Numbered from the stretch's first letter, positions 35,268 to 44,850 are shown. The stretch is DNA of 55,480 nucleotides from Rickettsiales bacterium (GCA_013214525.1 JABSSG010000030.1:1-55480), one strand, 5' to 3'. A program made the numbers and translations. The notes: generated by a model not told the origin, from the sequence alone.

Positions 35268-36293
35268 TTAAGAGACATTTTTATCTTCTTTAACTAACGA
35301 AATAGCACCATCAACCAATGAAGCTAATATAGCTTCTATCGTAGTACCTAACCGTATTGAATTTGAAATATCATATACTCCTTGTAATACTTTACTATGC
35401 TCTTCATGAGTGCCTCTTACTGCCAAATTATATTTGGCAGCAATTAGCTTAATATTTTCCATATCAAGATTATTAAGTTTTATATGAACACTTGCACGAA
35501 GTGCTGTACCTATATTAGTAGGCCCACTATTAAGATAACCTAACTTGTTATCATATGCAAAATCCAAATATTTCTCTAGTAAATTCAATGCTTGAGTAAA
35601 TTTATTATATATTTCACCCAAATTAGCTGTCTTATCTAAATATATAATTCTCATATGGTCTTCTTCATTAATCCATATCATAAATTTTTTATTGCCACTA
35701 ACATACGTACCCCTTCCTATAGGCCAATCATCAAGAATACCTGCAGATTTTAGATATTTATCTCCTGCTTTAAAGAGCAGATGTTCTTTCACCATTTTTT
35801 CATATTCTTCTTTAGATAGCGATTCTATTGAATAATAAGTGCCTTGATATTCTTGTGGTAACTTTTTTATTGCAGCAAGCACAACAGTTTCTACCTGCTT
35901 TCTTTGCTCTTTTGACATAGATGATGGAAAAGGAAAAGATGATAAATTTCGTGCAACTCGCATCCTTGCAGATACTACATTACCAGATAATATAGTTCTA
36001 TTTTCTTTTGTAAAATTAAATTTCGTTATCCTCTTAGATTGACCTAAGATATACGGATCATATTTATGATATTCTTTTATTACATAAGAAAATACAGGAG
36101 CATACATTGTATATGATTCTGTATCTCCTGCATAACACCCTATCCTACTATCTAAATTCTCAACTCCACTTTTTATAATATGGTTTAATGTTACTCCAAA
36201 TTTTGTCTTTTTTGTTCTCAATATACTTTTTTCTGATTCATCCAACATCTCCAGTGCTTCCATGCATAGTGACTTTTTTATATTTCTAGCCAT
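35268..36293 (-). CDS. ATP:guanidino phosphotransferase (arginine-kinase-like)
   Basis: A 341-residue phosphagen kinase of nearly full family length. The small N-terminal domain has the animal/protist-type segment IIKSGVENLDSRIGCYAGD and YTMYAPVF; bacterial McsB lacks this. The catalytic domain has SARMRVARNLSSFPF (Arg pair for phosphate), NEEDHMRI (Glu211), LRASVHIKL (Arg266), and VRGTHEEH (Arg293, Glu298). The loop that normally reads CPTN(L/I)GT is here SGPTNIGT: Gly257 stands where the reactive Cys (Cys271 of horseshoe crab arginine kinase) belongs. Phosphagen kinases buffer ATP with phosphoarginine or similar. The match points to acquisition from a eukaryote or an early bacterial transfer; activity is uncertain. 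Confidence 0.9.
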   Translation of the reverse strand: MARNIKKSLCMEALEMLDESEKSILRTKKTKFGVTLNHIIKSGVENLDSRIGCYAGDTESYTMYAPVFSYVIKEYHKYDPYILGQSKRITKFNFTKENRTILSGNVVSARMRVARNLSSFPFPSSMSKEQRKQVETVVLAAIKKLPQEYQGTYYSIESLSKEEYEKMVKEHLLFKAGDKYLKSAGILDDWPIGRGTYVSGNKKFMIWINEEDHMRIIYLDKTANLGEIYNKFTQALNLLEKYLDFAYDNKLGYLNSGPTNIGTALRASVHIKLNNLDMENIKLIAAKYNLAVRGTHEEHSKVLQGVYDISNSIRLGTTIEAILASLVDGAISLVKEDKNVS

Positions 36294-36383
36294 GATATAT
36301 AATCATTATTTATAATTTAACAAACACTAGAAATTATAACTTCAAAAAATTAATCACACGTTAAGGTGGTAATCAAATTTTAT

Positions 36384-36482
36384 TATTCCTGTTTTCTGTC
36401 TTAAAATTCCGTAATATTCAAGTATGATGAGTATATACTAATCATACCTGAAGCCTCCGGTTTTTAAAGTACGATTAGTATA
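36384..36482. repeat. two adjacent palindromic element parts (type A end plus type B element)
   Basis: 36384-36434 matches the right half of the short element (TTTTCTGTCTTAAAATTCCG, then ATATTCAAGTATGATGAGTA). 36433-36482 begins TATACTAATCATACCTGAAG and ends AGTACGATTAGTATA, a complete type B palindrome; its CCTCCGGTTTTTAA is the reverse complement of the right part of the long elements. Both lie between the divergent kinase and lgt genes. Confidence 0.75.
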
Positions 36483-36508
36483 TTGAACAACAACATAAAA
36501 AATATTTT

Positions 36509-37303
36509 ATGATACATAATTTCGATCCCATTATATTACATATAGGTCCTTTACTCATAAGATGGTACTCATTAGCCTATATTTTAGGCATTGCTTTAGG
36601 AATATTTTATATAAAATATCTAACAAAAAAAACGAGACTAAAACTTCCTTTAGAATTCTGGGATAGTTTATTTTGTGCTGGCGTAATAGGAATCGTAGTA
36701 GGAGGAAGATTAGGACATGTATTAATTTATAATCCTATTGAATATTTTAAACATCCTATTGAAATTTTTAAAACATGGAAAGGAGGAATGTCTTTTCATG
36801 GTGGTGCAATTGGAGCTATAACAGCAATTATCTTCGTAAGTAAAAAATATAGTATTGATTACTGGAAATTACTAGATCTAGCTTCATGTGCTGCTCCAAT
36901 TGGAATATTCTTCGGTAGAATAGCAAATTTTATAAATGGATATTTATTTGGTAAACCTACAGAACTCCCATGGGGAGTAATATTTTTAAACACTGGCGGG
37001 GGACCATTTTTAAGGCATCCAACTCAAATTTATGAAGCATTAACTGAAGGACTTTTACTCTTTATAATTTTAAACATTATTATAATCAAATACAAAGCCT
37101 ATAAAAAAACACGTATAGTTTCAGCGTTATTCTGTATCTTATATTCTCTATTTAGATTTTGTATAGAGTTTCTTAAAGAACCAGACCAACACATAGGGTA
37201 TATATTTAGTTACTTTACAATGGGGCAACTTCTTTCCTTAATAATGATTGCTGTTGGCATCATTATTTTATGGTCATCTTCCTTGAAAAATAAGACATTT
37301 TAA
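36509..37303 (+). CDS. lgt: phosphatidylglycerol-prolipoprotein diacylglyceryl transferase
   Basis: A 264-residue membrane enzyme with seven hydrophobic segments. The Lgt signature GRIANFINGYLFG carries the essential Arg and Asn; other family marks are GGRLGHVLIYNP, SFHGGAIGA and HPTQIYEALTEG. It transfers diacylglycerol to the lipobox Cys, the first step of lipoprotein maturation, upstream of Lnt. The stop lies 3 bases from the convergent membrane-fusion gene. Length is normal. Confidence 0.95.
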   Translation: MIHNFDPIILHIGPLLIRWYSLAYILGIALGIFYIKYLTKKTRLKLPLEFWDSLFCAGVIGIVVGGRLGHVLIYNPIEYFKHPIEIFKTWKGGMSFHGGAIGAITAIIFVSKKYSIDYWKLLDLASCAAPIGIFFGRIANFINGYLFGKPTELPWGVIFLNTGGGPFLRHPTQIYEALTEGLLLFIILNIIIIKYKAYKKTRIVSALFCILYSLFRFCIEFLKEPDQHIGYIFSYFTMGQLLSLIMIAVGIIILWSSSLKNKTF

Positions 37304-37306
37304 ACC

Positions 37307-38962
37307 CTACTTTTCTTTGAATGCATGCCAGAATGTCATTAAAATTGGATCTAACAGATATTGAATAAGCGTTCTTTCCCCTATTGTAATTTGTATATTT
37401 GCATCCATTCCCGGAGTAAGTTCATAATCTTTAAATTTAGATATTTTTTTCAGTTGCCTTTTATCTATAGAAATTCTTACTTTATAAAACACCCCTCTTG
37501 CTTGCTGAAGCATAGCACTTTCTTGTGTCATAACCCCACCTGGTTGTTGAATAAAATTTATAATATTTGGTGAAATATACGTTACTATACCTTCTAAGGG
37601 TGAAGTAGTTTTACTTACAAATGCTGAAATTTGTACTTTCGCTTTCAATCCAACATATACTGGCTCTATATCTTTAGCTTGAACATATGCTTCTAAAATT
37701 AAATCCTCTTGAGATGGAGTGATAGTCATAATCGCTTGCCCTGGCGATATTGTACCACCTATCGTAGTAACATTCACTTGTGTTACTACTCCATTAACTG
37801 GAGACTTTATGACCAGCTTTCCTAAAGACTCTTCCGCTATTTTTATCTGTGCAGTTATTTCACTTAAAGAAGACTTAAGCTGCGTTAACTGGGTTTCATG
37901 GGGTATAATTTTTTCAGAATACTTTGCTATAATGCCCTCTTCTACTAGCCCTCTAAGAGCAATTACCTGTTCTTCTTTCGTTTTCACAAGCTTTGCAGTT
38001 TCTTTTCTTTTTTCATATAAAGACTCTAATTGTGTTTTTACCTGAATACTTTCTAACCTCACAAGTGATTGATCAATTTTCACATGATCTCCTTCTTTAG
38101 CATATATAGCTTCAACAACCCCACCTTCTTTGTGTTGTATAACTTGTTTTTTAGAAGATGTTACTATAAAACCTTGAGCTGGCACAGCCTTATCAAGAGG
38201 AGCAAACCCCGCCCAAAAACCTCCTATAATAAAAAATATAAAAAATACCCATAAACCAAAAAGAACAGGAGAACGAGCTTTTTGTAAAGCTTGATTCCTA
38301 CCTTCACCCCGAGGCATTATTATAAATGATATAAATAAATCGATAGCTTTCATTATACTCATAAGAGTAAGTGTCCAATATTTTAAGCTTACTCTTTTTA
38401 CAAGTGCCTGTTTAGTCTTAACAAGCAAAGATGGTTTAACAAAGTTCTGTAATTCTTTAAATGATTTAGGATCAGATTTTATTTGATCAATAGAATTCTT
38501 TATTTGATCTAGTTTAGATGATTCTTTGGTATCAGCAGAATCTGCTCCATCTAAAATCGATCCCAAAGCAACCTTATTACCTTTGTTTTGCTCAGAATAT
38601 TTAATATGTTTTACTTCTTGTGACTTTGTAGTCTCTGCTACACGGACAGCTTCAGCTTCTTTAGTAAAATTTGTTTTTGCAGATTGTGATTTTGGCTTGT
38701 CAGTTTTTACCTGAGAAGATGATTTAGATTCTGTACTTACTTTTTGAGAAACATTACTTGGTTTATTTGAGGTAAGATTAACAGAAAAATGGTATTTTGT
38801 TGCTGGTTTTGATTTTTCCTTATCGAGCTTTTGAGATTTCACAGTTTTAACTTTCTTTAAATCAGAATCTTTAACATCTGAACTCTTCTTCTCATTCTTT
38901 ACCTTCTCGGTTGTATCTTTACTGGCTTGCTTCTTTTTAGCAGACATCTTATCTTTTTGCAT
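37307..38962 (-). CDS. type I secretion membrane fusion protein (HlyD/AprE family) with long N-terminal extension
   Basis: The 551-residue protein has two parts. Residues about 1-185 are low-complexity, rich in Lys, Ser, Thr, Gln and Asp, with no hydrophobic segment. From about residue 215 a normal AprE/PrtE protein follows: transmembrane helix (about 232-250), beta-barrel/lipoyl half PAQGFIVTSSKKQVIQHKEGG, coiled-coil, second lipoyl half VIKSPVNGVVTQVNV, and the C-terminal barrel. It links the inner-membrane ABC protein (next gene upstream in the operon) to a TolC-like channel. Usual family length is about 430-450, so the extension is unusual; an internal start at Met204 cannot be excluded. 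Confidence 0.88.
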   Translation of the reverse strand: MQKDKMSAKKKQASKDTTEKVKNEKKSSDVKDSDLKKVKTVKSQKLDKEKSKPATKYHFSVNLTSNKPSNVSQKVSTESKSSSQVKTDKPKSQSAKTNFTKEAEAVRVAETTKSQEVKHIKYSEQNKGNKVALGSILDGADSADTKESSKLDQIKNSIDQIKSDPKSFKELQNFVKPSLLVKTKQALVKRVSLKYWTLTLMSIMKAIDLFISFIIMPRGEGRNQALQKARSPVLFGLWVFFIFFIIGGFWAGFAPLDKAVPAQGFIVTSSKKQVIQHKEGGVVEAIYAKEGDHVKIDQSLVRLESIQVKTQLESLYEKRKETAKLVKTKEEQVIALRGLVEEGIIAKYSEKIIPHETQLTQLKSSLSEITAQIKIAEESLGKLVIKSPVNGVVTQVNVTTIGGTISPGQAIMTITPSQEDLILEAYVQAKDIEPVYVGLKAKVQISAFVSKTTSPLEGIVTYISPNIINFIQQPGGVMTQESAMLQQARGVFYKVRISIDKRQLKKISKFKDYELTPGMDANIQITIGERTLIQYLLDPILMTFWHAFKEK

Positions 38963-38998
38963 ATTGGCTCACTTGTTTTTTTATCATATTTATTTTAA

Positions 38999-40759
38999 TT
39001 ATTGTCTCATATTAAATGGCATTTTTTGCCCAGGTTGAGAAGCTTGAGATAACTTTGCCATCACTTCATCTTTTGGTCCATAAGCAACTATCATGCCATT
39101 TTGTAAAACCATTATCATATCTACAAAAGCCAAGATTGATGGTCTATGAGAAATCACTATTACTGACTTTCCATGCTGTGTAGACTCTGTCATAGTCTTC
39201 ACTAAAGCCTGTTCACCCTTTTCATCTAAATTAGAGTTTGGTTCATCTAATACAATAAACTTTGGATCACCATAAAATGCCCTAGCTAATCCAACTCTCT
39301 GTCTCTGCCCACCTGATAAGGTTGAGCCAGCTAACCCTATGTCCGTCTCATAACCTTGTGGAAATTGAGAAATCATTTCATGTGCGCCAGCAAGTTTAGC
39401 TGCTTTTATTATTTCTTTAGGCTCTGCTTTCTTATCTAATCTGGCAATATTCTCCTTTATTGAACCTATAAACAACTCAACATTTTGAGATAAATATCCT
39501 ACATGCTGACCAAAGTCTGCTCTATTCCAATTATATACATCTGCACCATCAAGACGGACATGTCCTGCTGTAGGCTTCCAAATACCTACTAATAATCTTG
39601 CTAATGTAGACTTTCCTGCTCCACTCGGACCAATAATCGCTAATGACTTACCTGGCTCTAAAACAAAATTTAACCCTCTAAGTGTGTATTTAGGTTGTTC
39701 GCCAGGTTTACTAGGAGGAGGAGCATAAAAAACATTTTCTGCGGACAACCTACCAACTGGATCAGGGATTGATATCCCCTCTCTTGTAGTTAACCCTGCC
39801 CTTTCGAAAGAAGAATTAATTTTAGCATAAGACTTCATGGCATTTGTAACTTGTTTCCAAACTTCTATTGCTTGATCGAATGGTGCAAGTGCCTTACCTG
39901 TAATAATTGAACCCATAATCATTTTACCACCTGTCATATCTTGACCACCAGTTGTTACAACATAATATGCACCCACTGCCGTCATAGTCACACTAATTAC
40001 AGTTCTTAAAAATCTAGTCGAGTTTGAAATAATACCATTTCTATAACTAGCAACAGATTGCATTTCCATAGATTTACCGTTCAAATCTCTCCAAAGCTTA
40101 CGTACATTATTCATTAATCCCATCGCTTGAACAGTTTCAGCATTTCTTGTAGCAATATCTGCTATGTAAAAACTTTTTGTATTAAATTCGTTCGATTTTG
40201 CTAAAGAAGAATTAATTGAATAAGCATTTAAAACTGCCATAAACAACATTAACGCACAGCCAAATACAGTTATCCAACCTAGTGAAGGATGAATTAGAAA
40301 CGCAACAAATATGTAAATAATTGCCCACGGAGCATCAAATAAACTATTTATTCCATGACTTGTTAAAAACGCTCTTATATTAGAAAACTCTCGCATACTT
40401 TGACTTGCTCCCATAGATTGTCTAACAGCAGCCCCTTCAACTGCATGAGCAAACAATTTAGGAGAAATTCTTTCATCTAACCATTCTCCTGTTTTTATTA
40501 AAGTAAATGACCGAGCAACCTGTATAAGACTATGTGTTAAATGTATACATACCACCAATAAAGTAAGCATTGCCAATGTATGTAAGTTATTACTACCTAA
40601 TACTCTATCAAGAACTTGTAATACATATACTGAAGCAATTAATGTTAAAATATTAGCCCCAAGAGAAAATAAAAAGGTTACTACAAATGCCATTTTACAA
40701 TCTCTTAAGGCTGACTTTAGAGGAGTATCTCCTGGAAGTGTTAAACTAGTTGATTTCAT
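38999..40759 (-). CDS. type I secretion ABC transporter (AprD/PrtD family)
   Basis: A 586-residue exporter half with an N-terminal six-helix membrane domain starting ALRDCKMAFVVTFLFS and an ATPase domain: Walker A GPSGAGKST, signature LSGGQRQRVGLARA, Walker B FIVLDEPNS and ISHRPS. Segments such as ASVYVLQVLDRVLGS and LFDAPWAIIYIF are typical of the PrtD subfamily. It lacks an N-terminal C39 peptidase domain. With the fusion protein 36 bases downstream it forms a type I secretion system; the outer-membrane partner and substrate are not in this window. Confidence 0.93.
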   Translation of the reverse strand: MKSTSLTLPGDTPLKSALRDCKMAFVVTFLFSLGANILTLIASVYVLQVLDRVLGSNNLHTLAMLTLLVVCIHLTHSLIQVARSFTLIKTGEWLDERISPKLFAHAVEGAAVRQSMGASQSMREFSNIRAFLTSHGINSLFDAPWAIIYIFVAFLIHPSLGWITVFGCALMLFMAVLNAYSINSSLAKSNEFNTKSFYIADIATRNAETVQAMGLMNNVRKLWRDLNGKSMEMQSVASYRNGIISNSTRFLRTVISVTMTAVGAYYVVTTGGQDMTGGKMIMGSIITGKALAPFDQAIEVWKQVTNAMKSYAKINSSFERAGLTTREGISIPDPVGRLSAENVFYAPPPSKPGEQPKYTLRGLNFVLEPGKSLAIIGPSGAGKSTLARLLVGIWKPTAGHVRLDGADVYNWNRADFGQHVGYLSQNVELFIGSIKENIARLDKKAEPKEIIKAAKLAGAHEMISQFPQGYETDIGLAGSTLSGGQRQRVGLARAFYGDPKFIVLDEPNSNLDEKGEQALVKTMTESTQHGKSVIVISHRPSILAFVDMIMVLQNGMIVAYGPKDEVMAKLSQASQPGQKMPFNMRQ

Positions 40760-40827
40760 CTTTGTTTTTTATTGCATTTTAATAATTATAACTTAATCTG
40801 AGTTAAATAAAGATTAATTTTATGACA

Positions 40828-40923
40828 TATATTAATCATACCTGAAAAACACCGATTTTTAAGTTTCATATTATTTCTATTTTCTTTTTTAAATTCTCGG
40901 ACTTTTCAAGTACGATCAGTATA
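40828..40923. mobile_element. about 96-bp palindromic element, intermediate form
   Basis: The left end TATATTAATCATACCTGAAA and right end TTTTCAAGTACGATCAGTATA-like sequence (40904-40923) are inverted repeats of the dispersed family. The middle contains ACCGATTTTTAAGTTTCATA and TTTTAAATTCTCGG. It lies between the divergent prtD-type and folC genes. Confidence 0.7.
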
Positions 40924-40989
40924 ATTATACAATATGCATGTTTTTAAAAAAAACAAGTATAGTTGAAATGAATTAATTTTATTGAAAAA

Positions 40990-42291
40990 ATGGTATGGTT
41001 ACCACACTGGCCTGTAGTCAACGCACAACTAAAACCTTCATTAGGTCTTACTAGAATACTTAGCCTACTAAAAGCATTAAAATCTCCTCACTTAAAGCTT
41101 CCTCCTGTTATTCACATCGCAGGCACCAATGGTAAAGGATCAACTATTGCATTCATGAGAGCAATATTCGAAGCAGCAGGACTTGAAATACACAGATACA
41201 CATCACCTCATTTATTACGATTTAACGAAAGAATTTTACTTGCAGGACAAGAAATCCAAGATGATTATTTATTTTCGTTATTAGAAGAATGTAGACTTAC
41301 TTCAGAACAACATAATATCCCTATTTCTTTTTTTGAAGGAATCACAACTGCAGCATTCCTCGCATTTTCCCGTCATAAAGCCGATGTTGTGCTTTTAGAA
41401 GTAGGATTAGGAGGTCGCCTAGACGCTACCAATGTTATTGACAAACCATTAATTTCTGTAATTACTCCAATTTCATACGACCACCAAGATATTCTTGGGG
41501 CAAAATTAGAACAAATTGCTTATGAAAAAGCTTGTATTATAAAACCAAATTGTCCTTGCGTAATAAGCATGCAAACAAAATCTGTACATAACGTCATTCA
41601 AGCCTTCGCACAAAAACAAAAGTCTCCTCTTATAAGATACGAACATGAATTTGGTGTTTCAATAACCAAAACAAATACATTGGAATATAAGTCAGCTAAA
41701 AGAAACCTCATAACTCAGTCTCCTGCATTATTTGGATATCATCAATATGTAAATGCTGCTACCGCAATTGCAGCAATAGAAACTTGTTATACATTTTCTA
41801 ATAAAATATTTGAAACAGGAATTACAAAAGCAAAATGGTTAGGAAGACTTACCAATATCAAAAACGGCAAACTTTTTAACATCCTTGCAAAGAACACTGA
41901 ATTATGGATAGATACTGCACATAATGAAGGAGGAGCACAAGCACTTGCTACTTGGCTTGCTGATCAACCTGAAAAAGAAACTATTCTAATTTTAGGGATG
42001 ACAAAGAATAGAAACATTAATAAATTTCTAAAATATTTTAAGGGCTTAATTACAAAAATAATTTGTGTAAACGTATATTCTGAACCCATGAGTTACAAAA
42101 GCGAAACTATGGTTGATCTTATTGTCGACTCTCATTTAAAAACAATTTCCACACATGTAAAAACTTTACATGAAAGCTTTAACTACATAAAAAAAATAAC
42201 TTCAAAAAAATCAACTAGTCGAGTTTTAATAACTGGCTCTATATTCTTAATTTCAGATTTTTTGCGTGCTAACAACTCCGAATACATCTAA
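40990..42291 (+). CDS. folC: dihydrofolate synthase / folylpolyglutamate synthase
   Basis: The 433-residue Mur-ligase-type enzyme has the P-loop IAGTNGKGST, then TSPHLLRFNERI, GGRLDATN, YDHQDILG and, in the C-terminal domain, IDTAHNEGGAQAL. FolC adds glutamate to dihydropteroate and to folates. The start is the ATG at 40990, though MVWLPHWPV is slightly longer than some homologues. In many alphaproteobacteria it follows accD; here it stands alone. Confidence 0.93.
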   Translation: MVWLPHWPVVNAQLKPSLGLTRILSLLKALKSPHLKLPPVIHIAGTNGKGSTIAFMRAIFEAAGLEIHRYTSPHLLRFNERILLAGQEIQDDYLFSLLEECRLTSEQHNIPISFFEGITTAAFLAFSRHKADVVLLEVGLGGRLDATNVIDKPLISVITPISYDHQDILGAKLEQIAYEKACIIKPNCPCVISMQTKSVHNVIQAFAQKQKSPLIRYEHEFGVSITKTNTLEYKSAKRNLITQSPALFGYHQYVNAATAIAAIETCYTFSNKIFETGITKAKWLGRLTNIKNGKLFNILAKNTELWIDTAHNEGGAQALATWLADQPEKETILILGMTKNRNINKFLKYFKGLITKIICVNVYSEPMSYKSETMVDLIVDSHLKTISTHVKTLHESFNYIKKITSKKSTSRVLITGSIFLISDFLRANNSEYI

Positions 42292-42342
42292 AAACCGATT
42301 ATTAGTATCTGAAATAGACCTAATTAAAGGTTTAATTTATAG

Positions 42343-42370
42343 TTGACAAGCAACCTTCTATCTCTATCAT
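42343..42370 (+). promoter_or_regulatory. candidate promoter of the 42395 gene
   Basis: A perfect -35 TTGACA at 42343-42348 and TATCAT at 42365-42370 with 16-base spacing lie 25 bases before the ATG. This is one of the best sigma70-like promoters I see in the window. Confidence 0.5.
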
Positions 42371-42394
42371 TATTTTCTTTTTTTAATACAAGTT

Positions 42395-43507
42395 ATGCAA
42401 ACTCCTAAAATTATTCTAAAGTCAATTTCTCCATGTATAAATCTGAATGTATCAACATATTCCAATGGAGATATAATATTTTCAACAAAACATAAAAATA
42501 TAGAATCTTCTTTTAATATCATTAATAATGAAAAAGTTATTACTTGTGGGAATCTGTCTGAAATACAAGAAAATGTAATTTCCTGCCTTAATAAAAACCA
42601 TAATGCCTTTCCTCCCTTATTCGATTTATTTGAAAACCTTAATATACAAGTAGTAACTGAACTTATAGATATCGATGATGCAATAGATTTAGCCTATCTA
42701 CTTAATCCAAATCCTCTTTATGAAACATCTTGGAAATATTGTGAAGAATTTGGGAAATGTAATGCCTTAAAAGTAGTTATTAACTCATATGATTTTAATC
42801 TAGAAATTACAGATCTTCCTAGAATAGAAAGCTCAGATTGGTTTCAAAAAGAGACATTATGTGGATATTCTTTACCTGAAGAAGTGTACAATCAAAAACT
42901 ATTTTTTAAATCACCTCCTGACCGCATATTCATCTGGAAAGATATAGGAGAAGAAAATATACCAAACCTTCTTCCATACTACTACGAAATACAGACTAAA
43001 TCTTGCAAATATATTTCCTCAGGACAAGTCCTTGTAGACTTTCTTTATTGCGATTCAACACAAACTTTTAACAAAATAATTCACTTTATACAAAGACCTA
43101 CTATAAATAGCAATTATTATCCTGAATCACAATTATTGCTAGATTCAGTTGCAATTGGTCTTCTTGAATATAATAAAAAACATTCCCCTATAGGAGGAAT
43201 TTTTGTTTCAACATCTCCACTAGAACAAGAAATACAATACAAAACAGATAATAATATAATCTGGATACAAATAAAAAATTCTACCCTAACACCTGAAACA
43301 ATCTTGCATCCACTTATTCAACAAAGCATGCATAATATATATGGTAATGTAACACTTAGCAATATAACTAGTTTTGATGAATGGCTTGAAAATAATTTTA
43401 CAAGAGATGCTATAGCTTATATTTCTCAATCACCATATTGTAATGATATTATTAAAAACCCTGAAACTATTTGTGTCGGCGACCATTCAGAGTTAACAAC
43501 TTTATAA
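42395..43507 (+). CDS. unknown protein, 370 residues
   Basis: A soluble protein without signal peptide or membrane segment. It has eight or so cysteines, acidic stretches (LIDIDDAIDLAYLLNPNP) and many aromatic residues; no repeat or motif that I recognise. A strong promoter-like sequence lies just upstream. It is placed between folC and a convergent glycosyltransferase gene (23 bases between stops). An effector or lineage-specific function is possible but unsupported. Confidence 0.6.
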   Translation: MQTPKIILKSISPCINLNVSTYSNGDIIFSTKHKNIESSFNIINNEKVITCGNLSEIQENVISCLNKNHNAFPPLFDLFENLNIQVVTELIDIDDAIDLAYLLNPNPLYETSWKYCEEFGKCNALKVVINSYDFNLEITDLPRIESSDWFQKETLCGYSLPEEVYNQKLFFKSPPDRIFIWKDIGEENIPNLLPYYYEIQTKSCKYISSGQVLVDFLYCDSTQTFNKIIHFIQRPTINSNYYPESQLLLDSVAIGLLEYNKKHSPIGGIFVSTSPLEQEIQYKTDNNIIWIQIKNSTLTPETILHPLIQQSMHNIYGNVTLSNITSFDEWLENNFTRDAIAYISQSPYCNDIIKNPETICVGDHSELTTL

Positions 43508-43530
43508 TCTTTCGGTTAGAAGGTAATTTT

Positions 43531-44670
43531 TTAACCAACTAATTCTCGATAAACTGATAAAGTTCGTTTTTGCATTTTTTCTAAAGAAAATAATTCTGCA
43601 TTTTTCTGTGCTGCTTTCATTATTTTATATTTCTTATGTTCTGCTAAATTACTTACATAATTTATTACATTAGCTAAACTTTCACTATCATTAAGCGGAA
43701 CAAGGAATCCTGTCTCTTGATCTTTAATAGTTTCTTTAAAACCACCAACATCTGTAGCAATTATTATCCTCCCCATAGCTTGAGCTTCAATAGGGACACG
43801 CCCAAAAGGTTCTTCTTCTATCGACGGAGTAACAATTATATCAGAAAGTAAATATACTACTGGCATATCATTTAGATTGCCTGTAAAGATAACATTATCT
43901 TTTAAACCTAATTTATTAACCAACTCAGAAAGCTCTAAGTAATAGTTATAATGCTTCATAACATCACCAACTATTAAACAGCAAAAAGACTCTTTATTCA
44001 GCTTAGCTAAAGCATTAATTAAAACTTTATGCCCCTTCCATGGAGTAATTCTACCAGGCATAGTTATAATTAATTTCTCATCAGGAATAGGTAATTTTTT
44101 CCTTAGAGCTAATAATCGTTGCGATGTAATTTTTTCAGGATTAAATTCTTTTAAATTTACACCTCTATGTATCATAGTAATATTATTAGCATTTATGTGA
44201 TAATGTTTTGATATCTGGTTATTGATAAATTTAGAGATAGCTATTACTTTCTGGCCTTTTAGCATTATAGAATTATAAAATTTTTTAATAGGCTTAATAG
44301 GTTTAAAGCTATAATTACCATGAAAAGTAGTGATGAACTTGCATCTAGTCATCTTATGAGCTAAAAAAGCACTCCAAGCTGGTGCTCTCGATCTAGCATG
44401 CACTATATTTACTCTCTCAGATCTAATTAATGCTGCTATTCTTAATGCATTAAACATCATCACTAAAGGATTCTTAGAATGTAGAGGCAATTTGATATGT
44501 TTAATTCCATGTCTATTCAAAATATTAACTAGAACTCCACCACCAGAAGCAACCAAAGATTTAAAGCCCTGCTCTTGTAATCTCAAGGCAATATCTATTG
44601 TACCACGTTCAACACCACCACTTATGAGATTTGGCACAATTTGTAGGACTGTTATAGTATCACTCTTCAT
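43531..44670 (-). CDS. glycosyltransferase family 4 (GT-B)
   Basis: A 379-residue GT-B enzyme. The N-terminal domain starts with the donor/acceptor loop IVPNLISGGVERGTIDIA; the C-terminal domain has GRITPWKGHKVLINAL, PSIEEEPFGRVPIEAQAMG (the E-x7-E motif of retaining GT4 enzymes) and ATDVGGFKETI. Family members transfer sugars to lipopolysaccharide or capsule precursors at the cytoplasmic side of the inner membrane. The specific sugar and acceptor are unknown. It is a single gene rather than part of a polysaccharide cluster. Confidence 0.88.
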   Translation of the reverse strand: MKSDTITVLQIVPNLISGGVERGTIDIALRLQEQGFKSLVASGGGVLVNILNRHGIKHIKLPLHSKNPLVMMFNALRIAALIRSERVNIVHARSRAPAWSAFLAHKMTRCKFITTFHGNYSFKPIKPIKKFYNSIMLKGQKVIAISKFINNQISKHYHINANNITMIHRGVNLKEFNPEKITSQRLLALRKKLPIPDEKLIITMPGRITPWKGHKVLINALAKLNKESFCCLIVGDVMKHYNYYLELSELVNKLGLKDNVIFTGNLNDMPVVYLLSDIIVTPSIEEEPFGRVPIEAQAMGRIIIATDVGGFKETIKDQETGFLVPLNDSESLANVINYVSNLAEHKKYKIMKAAQKNAELFSLEKMQKRTLSVYRELVG

Positions 44671-44709
44671 ATTTGCTTTTTACACAACTTTAATATAAGT
44701 TATACAGTA

Positions 44710-44757
44710 TATACTAATCATACATAAAAATACCAATTTTTAAATACGATTAGTATA
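44710..44757. repeat. 48-bp palindromic element, type B
   Basis: The sequence starts TATACTAATCATACATAAAA and ends TTTAAATACGATTAGTATA, a near-perfect inverted repeat with a short loop. It resembles 36433-36482. It lies between the divergent glycosyltransferase and dapE genes. Confidence 0.75.
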
Positions 44758-44850
44758 AGGGTATAATGTTGAACTAGCAAATCAAGAAAATATTTACTCT
44801 AACTTAGAAAAGACTTCTTTTTTCAAAAAAATTAAGTTTCAAAATTAAAT

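Noticed and set aside
42291-42312. AAAAACCGATTATTAGTATC resembles the right end of the long element
   Set aside because: Short, overlaps the folC stop and lacks the inverted partner.
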